Assembly (NCBI RefSeq): GCF_017591425.1
Contig: NW_024464918.1
Span: 8,492,001-8,556,000 of the forward strand
DNA length: 64,000 nt
Origin: Ochotona curzoniae
Taxonomy: Eukaryota > Chordata > Mammalia > Lagomorpha > Ochotonidae
Reading direction: 5' to 3'
The notes under the pieces are model-generated. The model did not search any database. It saw only the letters and a program-made list of their open reading frames with translations, and was not told the DNA's origin. The translations under genes were made by a program, and so were the position numbers. Of this stretch, positions 1 to 12,948 are shown one piece after another (position 1 is the stretch's first letter; each line of letters opens with the position of its first letter).

Positions 1-2487
1 AAAGCACACACAGAACCCAGCCCTCCACTCCATCCTGTTATTCCTTCTTAGGTGACCAATCACATGCCAGCTTTCTCCTCCTTTTTTTTTACTATTACTC
101 CCCTATTACTTTGTGATCCAGCTGTATTACTGGATTTTAGAATGTGATTATTAAAAAAAAAAACATTATTGGCTGTTGGATTGCTAAACTGACTTCCACA
201 TAGTTAAAGTCAATTTTTTAAAAAAATCTGTTATCAACAAATCATCTGCAAGAATTTTAAAATACTCACATTTAGAGGCTTAAATTAGTCCACTAAATAA
301 TACAATGGCTTACAGTTTCTCATTATTGTCTATAGCTATTCATCTGGAAAATATTTTAACTGATAATAACTGAGGAAAAACTGGCATTTGAATTCACATT
401 AAAAAGATTACATCTTTAACTATATCTTGTTCTGTGTGTTTACCAATCCTTAATATTTCCACCTTGAAAACCACCCCCCAATTTCTGGTACATTACAATA
501 AGTAAGTTGTCTTGTAATCATGAGATTATCTCACACACATGCACATTGGGCTGTGTATCTGTAACCTAATAATATACCGCTAAACTAGAAGCAGAATAAA
601 GTTTCAAAATACGATCTATCTAGACAGTATTTTTCAAAGGCAGTATCAAGTTTATAAAATGCAAAACAGAATAATTGAGCACATCATTAAAGAAATCAAA
701 AAGAAATGACAGAATAATCCTGTGATCTTTAAAGCAAGGATTTTAATTGTGCTATCATTATACATCTTTCATTTAAGGAAATAAAGATCTGTGACTATCG
801 ATACAGACCGCCACGTCCTCACACACTGTGCTGTCACAGAAGTTCACACAAACCAAATGAAGCACTGTTAAAGTTTTCTAAAAATTAGGCCCTGACACAA
901 TATTTATGAATTTCAATTACCTTTATGTTCGTATTTCTATAAATGAATATATTTAAAATATTTGCTAACGGGTGGCTCAGTCATTACTCGTCTAGAATTC
1001 TGAAAATAGACCATGACTTTAGACGTTATGTGACAGCCTGCTAAACGATGAACATGGGACTTAGGCAACTGTAATCGTCCCTTGAGAAGAGCACGTACCG
1101 GCTTCCGAGGCAATGTCGAGAACTGGACTATGCTATGTCCAATTCATGAATCTTTTCCAGTGGTAATTTTGCAAAAACTAGCTTAGAAAGATAAAACTGT
1201 TTTCCATAGACAAATTCATGAACCAAACAAAGCCTGGGGTTGTTTACTACTAATGAAAACACTACCAAGCTACATATCTAGCCATGTAGTCAACCATGTA
1301 TCTTTTAAGACTCAAGCATACCGGTTGAACCTTTCAGGATACTGCTGGTATACACGCGTTAAAATATTCAAGTTTCTTGAGATTTTTAAACCAGCAGCTC
1401 AGAGAGTGTCAAGTATTTTAAATGAGCTCTGGGCAACACAAACGTGTGCCAATACACCAATGCAATATTAATGAAGAGCCAGAGATGTGATGGCGGCAGT
1501 GGGGAGATCCACATGTTTCTGACTGTGGTGAGAACTGAGAACATCAAAGACACTCTCAATGTTATTGTTGAAATCCATGCAGAACAATGTACAAAGTATT
1601 GGGGAAGTTTTGATGTAATCCCATTACTGGGTAATGAAGAGCTTGACTTGACGGTAACTGCAAACACTCAGCTATTTCTCTGGGCCCGAAGAGATTGTTA
1701 ATGAACACTGTGTACTTAGGGTCTTAAGTAACATTGGAGTCCTTCCTATGTTTGTTTCTAAGATTTAATATTATCTGACCTTCTAAGTGGTTGAAAACCT
1801 GAATTGTCTCATAATTTACTGCTGGAAATATCGTCTAGGTGGGAAATGTGTAATCTTGTTATAGATAATGTAGCTAATACGTAACATGTAGTAGCTACAG
1901 ATAAGCTTTACACTTTCAACCCTTTGTTCAGGCTGTAAAATGTCAGTTGGAACCATTTTGGTGCTTTTTATTACTGCATCAAAACCATGCTGTGAATTTG
2001 TAGCTGCCATAAATGCTTAATGTAAGAGCTCATTGTGCAATAAAGTGTCAGAACACTGTTTTTAAACACGTTTTTAAAGCAACATTTTACAGTTTACATT
2101 TTTTCCCACTGTGTACTATAAAAAGTACAGACTTTCAATGTCACATTCATAAGGAGTGCATAATCATTCCTGGGAAAGCCAAGTATGGTAGAATTAAATG
2201 ATTCCTCCACAACCTTTTTATAAACCTGACTTCTGCTCTCCCTCTTTGCTAAACCACTTCTGTCTTCCTGCAAAGAGAAAGTCACGGCCCTGGGGGTACA
2301 CGGTGTACTCGGAGATTAATTTTGGTTCTCTGATGAATGATTTATTTAAACTTTAAACATAAAGCCGAGCACAAGGAGGTCGGCTGTTGATGTTTCATCC
2401 CAGGTTAGGCTGCATGTCAAACAACCACTGACATATTTACTCTTCGAAATTATCTGAAACCTTTTGCCATTGAAGGAGCATGAAGGT
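1..2487. other. Unique AT-rich noncoding sequence, no gene seen
   Basis: No exon, repeat family or RNA gene is recognised. Reading frames here are under 100 codons, overlap on both strands and lack recognisable motifs. Two parts look less degenerate than the rest: 990-1130, which keeps several CpGs in an AT-rich setting, and 1960-2480, which has TAAT-type motifs and few simple repeats. Either could be conserved noncoding sequence, but that needs an alignment. Confidence 0.5.
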
Positions 2488-2992
2488 AACTTGAAAATTT
2501 CATGGAAATTCTAAACAAAAGTTTATTGTTATGGCAAGTTTTTTGAATTGCATGCAGAGGCCTTTCTCATTGTATACATTTTTTTAGAAAGGTTTTGAAG
2601 AACCGTTATCCAAGATACTTTTTTATTGGAAAGTCACAGTCACAGGGAGAAGGGGAGACAGAGAAAGATCTTTCGTCCACTGATTCACTCCTCAAGTGAC
2701 CTCAACAGCCCAAACTGAAGCTATCCAAGGCCACGAGCCAGAAGCTTCTTCTGGGTCTCCCATGTGGTTGCAGGGTTCCAAGGCTTTGGGCTATCTTTGA
2801 CGGTTTTGCCAGGACACACTAAGGGAGCAGGAAGGGAATTGAGCAACCAGGACACAAAGTGGTCCCATTTGGGATCCCAAAACTTGCAAGACGAGGATTT
2901 CAGCCACTAGGCTACCACACTATCTAAAAAGTTTTTTTATATATATTTCGCACCAAATTAAACAACTCTGAGTTCCCTTTTCCTATAAAGTT
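2488..2992. mobile_element. Foldback (long inverted repeat) DNA-transposon-like element, split by a SINE
   Basis: A left arm at about 2490-2560 starts with a version of cttcaaaaagttcatgg and runs through agtttatt to gcatgca. A right arm at about 2945-2992 (tttcgcaccaaattaaac, then cttttcctataaagttt) approximates its reverse complement. The same arm sequences recur near 27.9, 33.8, 58.4 and 58.9 kb, so this is an interspersed family. The terminal-inverted-repeat structure suggests a non-autonomous DNA transposon, perhaps Tc1/mariner-like; the family name is not known to me. A minus-strand SINE at about 2617-2925 separates the arms. Confidence 0.5.
2617..2925 (-). repeat. Lagomorph C-type SINE, older copy
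   Basis: The plus strand reads the SINE backwards: an A/T-rich tail side (ttttttattggaaagtc), then gggagacagagaaagatc, gattcactcctcaagtgac, gcagggttccaaggctttgg and a head ending ccactaggctaccaca. Numerous substitutions make it an older copy. It lies inside the foldback element described for 2488-2992. Confidence 0.85.
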
Positions 2993-3300
2993 TATTTTTA
3001 ATACTTATTTCTTTTACTTGAAAATGAGACTTACAGAGAGAGAGAGAGATACTGAGAGGGATCTTCCATCTGCTGGTTCACTTCCCAAAAGGCCATGGCC
3101 AGAGTGGGACAGGCCTGAAGTCAGGAGACAGGAGCCTCTTCCAGGTCTCCCACCTGCATACAGGAACCTAAAGCTTAGGGCCATCCTCCACTGCTTTCCT
3201 AGACCATTAATAGGAAACTGGATTAGAACAACTTGGATAAGAACCACTGCTTGAACGGGTTGTGGGTGCCACAGGCAGCAGACTACCTTGCAATGCCACC
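2993..3300 (-). repeat. Lagomorph C-type SINE, older subfamily
   Basis: Antisense copy with the tail side acttatttcttttacttgaa followed by a cagagagagagagag run, then gatcttccatctgctggttc, aggtctcccacctgcatac and a degenerate head near 3290. The ttgaaaatgagacttacag start is typical of the older lagomorph C SINE subfamilies. It directly abuts the foldback element. Confidence 0.8.
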
Positions 3301-6300
3301 TTTTTACTCAATCTTTTGATGCACTCTGACAATTTTATTTCAGTTTAGCATGAATGAGAATTTTAATGTCATATAAATACCTCCCATTCCACCATCACTC
3401 TAACATCACCATTATCTCATAGTTAAAACAAGACCTTATTTTCATCTGGTGGTCACTTCACTCTCAATACAATCTTGAATTTACTTACCAAAGAAAAAAA
3501 AAGCTCAAACTATTTCTCTTGTTGACTTAAGGGCAGTCCTCTGGTCAAGTCCTTTCAGCAAACAGAGACCTAGTTGGTGCAATTTCTATGGCATACCACA
3601 GCAATTCACTGCCTGAATAAATATGGAACTTGTACCTACGCTACCACCTATATTTAGGAATATCCTATAACTATGCGTACAGTGGAATTAGCTCTTCTTT
3701 TAAGGTCACATCTGGAAGGAGTTAAATTGTTTCTGCAACGAGGTTTTCACTATCTTTCCAGATTGTGCCGTACCTAACTTTTAATTCCTGGCATATGAGA
3801 TAACATCTTTTTTGTCAAGTTATTCTCTCTGAAAAGATTTATATAAAATTTCTTTCAAGGCATAAAGAACAGACTTCTTTACTCAACAAAATACCCCTTA
3901 CTGAAAACATTGTTGGGACTTAACAAACATGTTCAGAATAAATAGATGGGTATACGGGAATACATGCACAAAGTTGCAATCTCACAATTATGAGAATTTG
4001 TAAATGTCTCACAGTTTTTGAATATTTTTAAGATATTAGCATTAACTGCGAAGCAATGGAAAACAAATGGTCCAAGTTAAAGGCAACACCCCAAATGGTC
4101 AGAATTTTCAAGTGCAAAAGAATAGACTTCAGTCTGTCCGCTGTTTTCTCCTGTATCAAGCATGAAGTTTCCCTTTTTGTCTTTGAATTAAAAACACAAA
4201 ATCAAGGCATTACAACACAGATGAGTCCTGTGTGGCGCTCCTTAACTCCTGACTAACCTCTTTCCAGGTAACCCTAAATAATGAAACTGATCGCTGTATT
4301 GTAATAAATTTCAGGAGACATAGGTCTCTCAAGCTATCACTAACAAGCAAAACGAGGAACTTTCGAGCTCTTCTAGACAAACATGGAAAACAGCTGTGAC
4401 TCCATGCCCCACATCCGGGACCTGGGGTGGGTGGGAAACTGGGTGGGGCTTCTCCCTCCATGTCCCCCTTTACCTCAGATACAGGAAGGAAACAATGTGG
4501 AAACAATAGTGTTACCCACTTCCCTGTAGCCCTTGAACCTTTTTACCCCAATTAATTAAAGATTGTAAAAAAAAAGAAAATAGTCACAACTCATAAGAAT
4601 AATTTTTAAAAATTTTTTTAAGTCCAAAAAAAAAGTAGCTATAAAATGCCAAAGGATGAAAAGGAAATACAGAAAAACAGGAGAAGCCTTAAGAAAGACA
4701 TTTTTACTTTCCATCAGTTTCTTTTCCCAGCCACATGGCACATATCTGTTTAATATGAATGAACTTGGCAAAAATGTTTTTCTCCTAGCAGTGAGGAACA
4801 AGGATTTGGGATACATAGTACTTACCAGTAATCTAAGGTATGATGATTTATTACCCATTTTTTTTTAGATTGTCTTGTGAATTTACAAGGTTTGTAGAGA
4901 TACTGTTACTCTAGCCACATGGGTTGCTCCCTGAAATGTTTACAATTTGTTATAACTCAGGAGAGCAGTGAAAATCTTTGTACTACAAACTGAGGAAGAC
5001 AATAATACTTGTTTGGTCTCACATCCGCCAATTTAGTCCCAGCTTCCTGTTTTTGATTGTTGTTTGGCTTCTTTTAACATGGTAGGGTGTGGGTCAGCAT
5101 GTTTTTGCTTAAATGAATTATGTATTTTTTGGAAGAGTCAAATCATTTTGTTGAATCATGATATGAAATAACTAATCCTACTTCAGGGAACAAATCTGAA
5201 CTTACTTGTGCTTCTTAAGCTAATAACTTAAATTTTATGTCCTTAGAAAAAAATATGTTGAAATTTTTAATTTACTATTTATCGCATCTTTGCTCTTACT
5301 AGTTATTGAACTCACTAAATTTTGGTTAGACACTTAAAATATGGGGAAAGAGCAGAATACCACTTTTAAAAATGAAATCTTTCAAATAGTGCATTTTTGA
5401 AGACTTGGATCTATAATCTTCTATTAACAGGGTAACGGCAGCCTGACAGCCATGGTCTAAATTGTTATTCACTATTTGCTTACACATGGCATGCAATATC
5501 ATTATCTGCCGAAAAATTGTCATTTGGTAACTCAGCACCACAAACGTATGAGACAAATGAAGAAGTGAATTCTCGGGAAAATGTTCCTGGGAAATACAAG
5601 TAGATCCTGATGTCACAACTGATGAAAGCTGTTAAAATCGCTGGCGTTCCCTAAGCATGCCGTGACGGACTATGGTACACTACTTTGACCACCACTACAA
5701 AGAATCAGAAAGATCTTCTGCTAATGTGTTATTAAAGAACACGTATACAGGATGATAGTTGTTGGCAGTGAGCCTGTACATTAGGTTCACTGGAGCAAAC
5801 TGAAACAGAGTCACTACGTCACAGAAAGAGGAAACTAAGCTGTTTGTATAAGGTTCTCAGAAACCAGGAAAAAAATGAGAGTGAAAAGCCCAATCTCCAA
5901 TACCACCCAACTTCAGCAAACTTGGTAAAGAAACCTGTTCTTCTGTCCCGTTTTCAAATAAAGTCATTTTGAAGCAAATAAAGTATTTCTGTTCTCTTTC
6001 TCCTTTGCATTAGCCTCTTCCATCTGACATAATGTCCCTCCTGTGCTCAGCTCTGGGAAGAGTTGCCCTAGATCACAGAATGAGAAGTTTCCTGTTTCTG
6101 GAGTGCCAGGTCAATTCCCCCAAGAGCATTAAGTTTAAAATGTTGTAAGTTTGTCTTCCACACCACTCATTGCCTCATGTGGATGATATTTCAGTTGAGC
6201 ATCACTCTGCTGTTCATATTCCCTTTTCATTTGGCAGAATATCCGAACTGTTACTTTCTTCTGACTGAGACAGGGCTATGGCTTCCCTAACTTGCAAAGA

Positions 6301-7624
6301 AACATCCCTGGATCTTTAGCATAGATTTTATCAGATTTTTCTCAAAAGGGTATGTATTTTGTGCATTTTAATGTTCAATATTTACATACTTTCAACGTAG
6401 ACCAATTCTACGCAAGCAGTTGGTATAAATAAAATTATGATTCATTTTATTACTCATCTTTTGCTCAACATACTAAAATTTCTTAGAGCATTATATACTG
6501 AACTCCTCTGAGAACCAAAATTTCAGCAAAGGACAGAAGTGGCAAATGCAGATGTAAGGAAGAAAGAGATCCATGATAGCTGGGCTGCTTTTAAGTGAAA
6601 TAAACAGAACTAAGTTGAGATTGGGTGACAGAGAAAGAAAATCACCTGCCATATGGAGAACATAGGGAAAAAATCAGAATTTTACTCAAGTAAGATAAAA
6701 ATAAGCAGAGACTGACAGCTGATTAGATGGAGGGAAAATGAGGGAAGATGCGCATTTTCCTCTGGAATGTAGGACACACACTTCATGCAAATCAGAATGA
6801 ATGAGCACTGGACAAGTCTACCCTGCCTTCAAGACTTTCTAGCCAGGGTAGACTAGCACCTGTCTGCATTTTCCGTTGAGCATGGAAAGTGGAACCTGAA
6901 AATAATCAGAAACTCCTCCAACATAGGTGTCTTCACATTAGGAGGCTTCAACCCTATGAAGAGCTCAGAACTACTCAAAGACACAAATGAACTGACATGA
7001 ACCAACATGAAAATAACTCTCCAAACACCATTTGTTGAAGAAATGTGAGTTACAGAAAACCATCATGAATTTCATTCTCATTGAATCTGCATACATTTCC
7101 TCACTCTCTTCTTCCTATGCTTCCTCATATTTAGTTTAAGAAAAGCTCTGGTTATGAAAATTGACCAAAATTAAAATTGCCTATAAAGAGGACTGAGTTA
7201 GGGGACAAAGAGGACATGCATTCTTTGTTTTCTATATGTTCTCTGAAATTTAAAATTGCAAAATAAGAAATCAAAAAATGGCAAAGTTTAAAAACACAAG
7301 ACTGATATTATTTGTATTTGATGACTGAAAACAAAACATTTTCTTAATATTTACCATTTCCAAAGCAGATATGATGAACCAACAACAAAAAACAACCTTG
7401 TGCATGTCTATGGCACTCAGAGCATCGCAGGACCAGAAGTCTGAAGAGTAATAAGCATTTACAGAGTGTTACTTAAAATGTAAGAATTGGAACTACACAT
7501 ACGTGATGAAAACTATTTTCATATTTTTAATTAATAAGAAAGTTACGCATTTCTATATTGCCTCTAGCATGTGAATAGTGATCGGCATTACCTGCTATTA
7601 GCATTGCCACATCAAGACAAAACA
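3301..7624. other. Unique AT-rich noncoding sequence, no gene seen
   Basis: About 4.3 kb without a recognisable repeat or gene. A short phrase near 7021-7050 (aacaccatttgttgaagaaa) recalls the antisense 3' part of L1 ORF2, but the surrounding sequence is too degenerate to annotate. Open frames at 4210-4506 and 4556-4858 have no motif support and are regarded as chance. Confidence 0.5.
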
Positions 7625-7975
7625 GAGGGCGCAGTGCAATAGTGTAGTGGTTAAAATTCTGGCCTTGCACGCTCCGGGATTCCATACAGGCCAAGTTCCA
7701 ATCCTGGAAGCCCTGCTTCCCATCCAGCTCCTTGCTTGTGGCCTGGAAAAGCAGGGTGAGGAAAGCCGAAAGCCTTGGGACCCTGGGACCTGAACCCACT
7801 TGGGAGACCGAGAAGAGCTCCTGGCTCCTGGCTTCAGATTGGCTCAGCTCCCTCCAGCCATTGTGGCCGCTTGGAAAGTGAACCATCGGACGGAAGATCT
7901 CCCTCTCTGTCTCTCCTCCTCTCTCTATATCTGCCATTCCAATAAATAAACAAATCTTAAAAAAAAAAATAATAA
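7625..7975 (+). repeat. Lagomorph C-type SINE, near full length
   Basis: Sense copy: head gggcgcagtgcaatagtgta, gcctggaaaagcagggtgag, gggaccctgggacctgaacc, gggagaccgagaagagctcc, cggacggaagatctccctct, and a tail of ccaataaataaacaaatctt plus an A run. A 179-codon open frame on the opposite strand lies mostly on this element and is not a gene. Confidence 0.9.
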
Positions 7976-9208
7976 AGACCGAACAGAAACAGAGAGCAAA
8001 GAAAGATATGAAACAAATGTTCCAAAACAGACAAAATCTAGAAATAGCTGGAACTTCATATGACAAGCAACGACAATCATCCCACTAGTGAATTCTGGGT
8101 GATTCTATCACAATACCAGTAATTACAGATGTGAATTTCAAAATAAACTAAAAATCTATTCTTAGCTGGGCTATTGTTTGAGAAGAAACTGAAGATAGCT
8201 TAGAAGTGTTGGAAGCTACTGACTTTCTGTATGTTTTAGAACATTCAGCTGCCAAGCTTCGCCTGTTCCCACGAAGGCTCTAGCTTTATGAATCAGCATT
8301 TTCTAGTTGCCTCCAAACAGTTCAAGGAGGATGAAATATAACCTCGATTTTGCCTCAAAGCATCACCTTAGCCAAATGGATGCTTTCCTCCAAATACAGA
8401 TTCTCTATGAATTTTTTCAAGATACTTCCCACGTGGTACATAGCTAAAACGCTGTTGTTGTTTCATGAAAGGTGAATTTTAGAATGGGCATGCGCACCCG
8501 ACAGAACTTCACAGTAGACAGAACAGCTAAAGTTAGTTTTGATTAAACATCTTACAGGGGATAGTTGCTTAGAGAATATAAACTAAGTGAATGAGCAGAA
8601 CCTTTATGAAGCAATACATAAATCATTCCTCTCAAGCATTCTGTCTTATTATTCTATTAGTGTAGCATGGTTATCCTCAGATTTGATTTGAATTCAGCCA
8701 TTCGGCATTCTCGTGTTCGGTATTTCAATCAACTATAATTCAGCCAGCATTATGACAGTTTAGGAACCAGCTTTAGAGCTTAATATGCTAGTGTTTCCGT
8801 ACCATGCACCAGTAAAAGCCGGGGCTCTAATCCTCCAATGGACCTGCTCATGTGAATTGCTAGACACCAATACACAGCGCAGGTGGCTGTACTCTTAATT
8901 AAGTGGCGAACATCCTCCCTGAGGAGGTGGGATCAATTAGATGAGGCTGTCTCTTACAACTGCAGCCATTTTTTCCCTTGGTGGAAGCTACTGAGGCTCT
9001 GACTGCCAAGGAGGATACATATTAAGTTTTCAGGACACGATAAGGCAGGAGCTGTTCACAGTGCGAAGCCATCTGAATCCCATTGGTAATGGTGTATTTA
9101 CACTTGTGCGTGCCCACACATTCATTCACACACACGGGTGAATGCCTTTACCTCCCAGAGAAACACACTAGAGTTGGGTGAAAAGAATGTCTAGAAACCT
9201 ATGTCATA
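7976..9208. other. Unique noncoding sequence with candidate conserved segment
   Basis: No exon is seen. The part from about 8640 to 9110 keeps a higher-complexity, moderate-GC composition with an E-box-like caggtg (8880), cttaattaag (8895) and gatcaattag (8930). It is freer of simple repeats than its flanks, so it may be regulatory. Confidence 0.4.
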
Positions 9209-9521
9209 ATTTATTTATTTTTATTGGAAAGGCATATCTAAAAAGAGACAGAGAGGAAGATCTTCTGTCCATTGATTCACTCCCTGAGTGACCACAGCGA
9301 TGGAGCTGAGCCAATTCGAAGTCAGGAGCCAGAAGCCTTTTCCTGGTCTGCCACACGGGTGCAGGGCCCCAAGGTTTTTGGGCATCCTCAACTGCTTTCC
9401 CAGGCCACAGGCAGGAAGCTAGATGGGAAACAGTGCTGCTGGGAATAGAACCTGTGCCCATATGAGATCCTGGCACATTCAAGGTGAGGACTTTAACCGC
9501 TACGCTACCGTACCAGGCCTT
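9209..9521 (-). repeat. Lagomorph C-type SINE, near full length
   Basis: Antisense copy: tail side tttatttatttttattggaa, gacagagaggaagatcttct, gattcactccctgagtgacc, tgcagggccccaaggttttt, ccaggccacaggcaggaagc, and head side accgctacgctaccgtacca. A possible imperfect target duplication is tgtcata at 9202 and 9525. Confidence 0.92.
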
Positions 9522-9814
9522 CTGTGTCATATTTTAAGCTTCCGTTGGATGTGCTGACTTGGTAAGACAGATGGTTCTGGACACCTCCTTGTGATGTGAA
9601 GTTCCAGGGATTCCCACCTGTCATGCAGGAGATCACAGCAGGATCCCTCCCAGTAGATCAGGACAGATCACATAGTCATGCGGTTTGTAAACATGGGAGT
9701 TCTCTTTAATTCACACACTGCCATGGCCATTTGTGGCTTTTAAGGGATGAAGGTGAATGCCATGAGTTGGTGAGTCCCAAGAATCTCCGATCTTAGAAAA
9801 AATCAAGAAAGTTA
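9522..9814. other. Short unique spacer between two SINEs
   Basis: About 290 bases without a recognised feature. Confidence 0.5.
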
Positions 9815-10147
9815 GGGGGCCCAGTGTGGTAGCCTAGCAGCTAAAATCCTCGCTTTGCATGTGGCACGTTCCATATGGGTTCCGGTTCAAATCCCAGCAG
9901 CCCCGGTTTCTATCTAGCTCCCTGCCTGTGGCCTGGAAAAGCAGTAGAGGATGGCCCCATGTCCTTGGGACCCTGCACCCATGTGGCAGACCTGGAAGAG
10001 ACTTCTGGCTCCTGGCTTTGGATTGGCTCAGCTCCATCGCTGTAGTCACTCAGGGAGTGAATCAATGGACAGAAGATCTTCCTCTCTGTCTCTCCTCCTC
10101 TCCATATATCTGACTTTTCAATAAAAATAAAACAAATCTTTAAAAAG
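9815..10147 (+). repeat. Lagomorph C-type SINE, near full length
   Basis: Sense copy: head gggggcccagtgtggtagcc, B-box-like ggttcaaatcc, ctagctccctgcctgtggcc, tgggaccctgcacccatgtg, tcactcagggagtgaatcaa, gacagaagatcttcctctct, tctgacttttcaataaaaat and a short A-rich tail. Open frames on both strands across it are incidental. Confidence 0.93.
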
Positions 10148-11447
10148 AATCTCAGGCAGAAAGATGGAACAAAAAATGAAACAATACAAGTAGAAGCAAT
10201 AGCAATGAATCCTCTCTTACAATTCCTTCTGTCCAGTGGCATTTCTTATTTTGTCTGTTTTCTGAATTTGATGGGCAGGTTTATTTGTGGGGAAAATGAC
10301 ACGAGAAATTAATGAACTGATTTTCTCAAACATCAAAACAAATAAATATGTATAATATTTGATCGGACTTATTTTCGGTCCATTTCACCTGGGTATTTTC
10401 AATTGGATCTCAAATAGGGAGTGGGGCAAGGGACGTGCAAGCAGGCATGTAGATGGACTGAACGCTGTATTAATTTCTATCAACAAATTAATAAAGATCT
10501 CAGAGGAATCACAATCTAAGGAAGACACACAATCTATGACTTGCAAATACATTAGAAACAAACAACAAGAAAGAATCCAGGTTATGATACCCATTGGAAG
10601 CTCTATATAACTTCGTAAAATTACAATTTAGCATTGATTATATAAGATGGCATGCAACATATGAAAAAGATCTGTCCCCTTTCCCCATGGCTGAACTCGT
10701 AGTCCCTGTAGGATACTTCACATTGACACTGTATTCAAGCTCATTTTTATACAAATTACACGATTTTCCTTGATTAAATGGCAAGAAGCCTCCACTTAGA
10801 AGACTATCATATACACAAAATCTGCCGAGATGAGTGCCAAAAAAGGACGCATATATTCAATTTTGCTCTTGCCATTCATCATGTTAGAATACGCAGGGAA
10901 GCATGCTATTTTCTTTACAAAAGTATCTAAGGTTTGACATGGTCTCTTTAACACCGCCTTTAGAAACACTTTTAGAAGGCCACACTATTTTAGCCCTCTC
11001 CACACTGGGAAAGATTGTGTAAAAGTATGATGCAGGAATGGACTCATTGGTTATTCAATATCCTGTGAGACACACGAATCTGGCATCTAGCAGGGATGAT
11101 GGCCTGATTGGCTGTGGGTTCCTTTGATGGAATCAAAACCACATAACTGAAAATTATTTGATAAATGTGTGTTTTCCCATTTCACTTAAAACGAACTTAT
11201 TATGTGGGCAGCCGCCTTTCGAATGATATTAATGTGAAAGCGAGGTTTTATATTACAAAGTAAAATGAGGCCAGCTTTTAATATTAGACTGAAAAGTATT
11301 GTTATGCAGCAAGAAGTCTGACCTTTGACTCTAGCAAGAAAACTGATTTATACAATAAAATGCAGAAAGACAGCCTTTAAAAATGCTAACACACTTATTT
11401 TTTCTTCCCAGCATGTAAAATCAGAGAAGGCTCTAAGAAGCTATCAC

Positions 11448-11450
<3 letters not shown>
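10148..11450. other. Unique noncoding sequence with candidate conserved segment
   Basis: No gene is seen. From about 11040 to 11350 the sequence is non-repetitive, with gccgcctttcgaatgatatt, several CpGs and runs such as tgatattaatgtgaaagcg. This resembles conserved noncoding DNA near developmental genes. A pair of opposing open frames at 10359-10610 shares the same bases and has no motif support. Confidence 0.4.

Positions 11451-11494
<44 letters not shown>
11451..11494. repeat. Poly(A) run of 44 bases
   Basis: An uninterrupted run of 44 A residues. The sequence on its left does not resemble a SINE or LINE 3' end, so it is not clearly a retroposon tail. It may be a simple-repeat expansion; assembled length may also be unreliable here. 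Confidence 0.95.
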
Positions 11495-11496
<2 letters not shown>

Positions 11497-12948
11497 AGCT
11501 CAAGGAAAAGTGCCTTAGGTGGTCAATTCAGCAAATGCTCACATTTTCCTAAAAGATGGGTGGAAAAGGTCAATCCCACTCATGGAAATTGCATGTTCTA
11601 ACAAGGAACGGGGACCAGCTTCCATCTCAGTCATTTACCATGCCAAAGGGATGCAGGTAAATAGAGTGAACTAAATGGGGTCAAAGAACTTGGTGCCTGT
11701 GATGTGGCTCTCTTTGCTACAACACAGGACATGCTCGAGGTTCCTCCGGTTTAGGGTAGACTGGTCAGACAGAAAATTTTCCAGGTAGCCAAAGGAAATC
11801 CAGCTGGAGAGAATGAGTGCAAGAACTTTCCACCATGCACAGTGGGAGCGATGCATCTGCATGCAAGCCTGGGCTCACATGTGACTATTATGTGGGTATA
11901 AGCCAGTGCATGTGTCCCATGGACAGTCTGGAATACAGGTTTGTTGATACACATTAGTCATTTGCAGCCTTAGAACTAGTCAATAGGAGGCAATAGCAGG
12001 GTAATATCACTTTAAATATGGGCAAAGACTCAGAAAAGCTCACTGTAAAAGAGAGAGAAATTAGAGTGATTTTTAATATTCCAAAAGCAAAATGTACAGT
12101 GATGATAATGGATTTTTAAAATGTACTCTAGTCAATTTAAAAATCATGTTCTCTTAAATGTACAATATGATTCTCACGTGAATGATACTAAGAATGGCTA
12201 AACTGAACGCTCTGTGGATAAAATGAGAGCAACTTGAATTTATACTGCTTGTGAAACATGGGGGGCAATCATGACTGCTTTCCAAGTGTTTTAATGGAAA
12301 AATATTTTCTCTGGATCTGGACTTGGTTTACCTACGACTAGCAAGAGATTCTGTCAAATTATACTTTCTGAGACTGCTCCGTGGATACAAAAGGGAAAGA
12401 GAAAGACTGATTCAACTTTGCGGTCCTTCAAAGGCTATCTTGGAATATTTTCGTAACTTGTGATACAAATAAAGAGCAGCCTTTGACTTCCTACTTGTAT
12501 TAAGTGACTGGAAGGTTACTTTGATTTTAGTTTCAGAAATTTACAGTGCTATGTCATGGCAACCTGAAGTCCTCTAACACTCCACAACCCTGAAGGTGTG
12601 AGAGATGCCAGGCCATTAGAGCATTGTTCAATAAAGGCTCATTTACTCTGTGCATTTTGGTCTTCAAACACAGAGAGATGAAAATATATTAATAAGTTGA
12701 CCAGTGAACCCAAATGTGATTTATGACCTGCAATATCATAGGGTCATTTCTTGGTTTGGGATTAACTTTGTCTTTGCTAGACATGGAATATATCCCTCAA
12801 GACACACAGCAATTAAACGGGAGACAATATATAACCAAATTTCTACATAAGTATGTAATTCAGCTTCTGAATTTACAAATCTTAGCATGATCTTCTGAGA
12901 GAACAAAAAAAAAAATAAGGTTTAGAATTTATTTAACAGAGATAGATA
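11495..12948. other. Unique AT-rich noncoding sequence, no gene seen
   Basis: About 1.45 kb with no repeat or gene that I recognise. Small open frames at 11671-11954 overlap each other and show no domain features. Confidence 0.5.

Noticed and set aside
7527..8066. 179-codon minus-strand open frame, the longest in the window
   Set aside because: More than half of it is the antisense of a C-type SINE; no protein family motif and no splice context.
9779..10152. Repeated aagaatctc flanking the SINE at 9815 as a target duplication
   Set aside because: The left copy is 30 bases away from the SINE head, so it does not border the insert.
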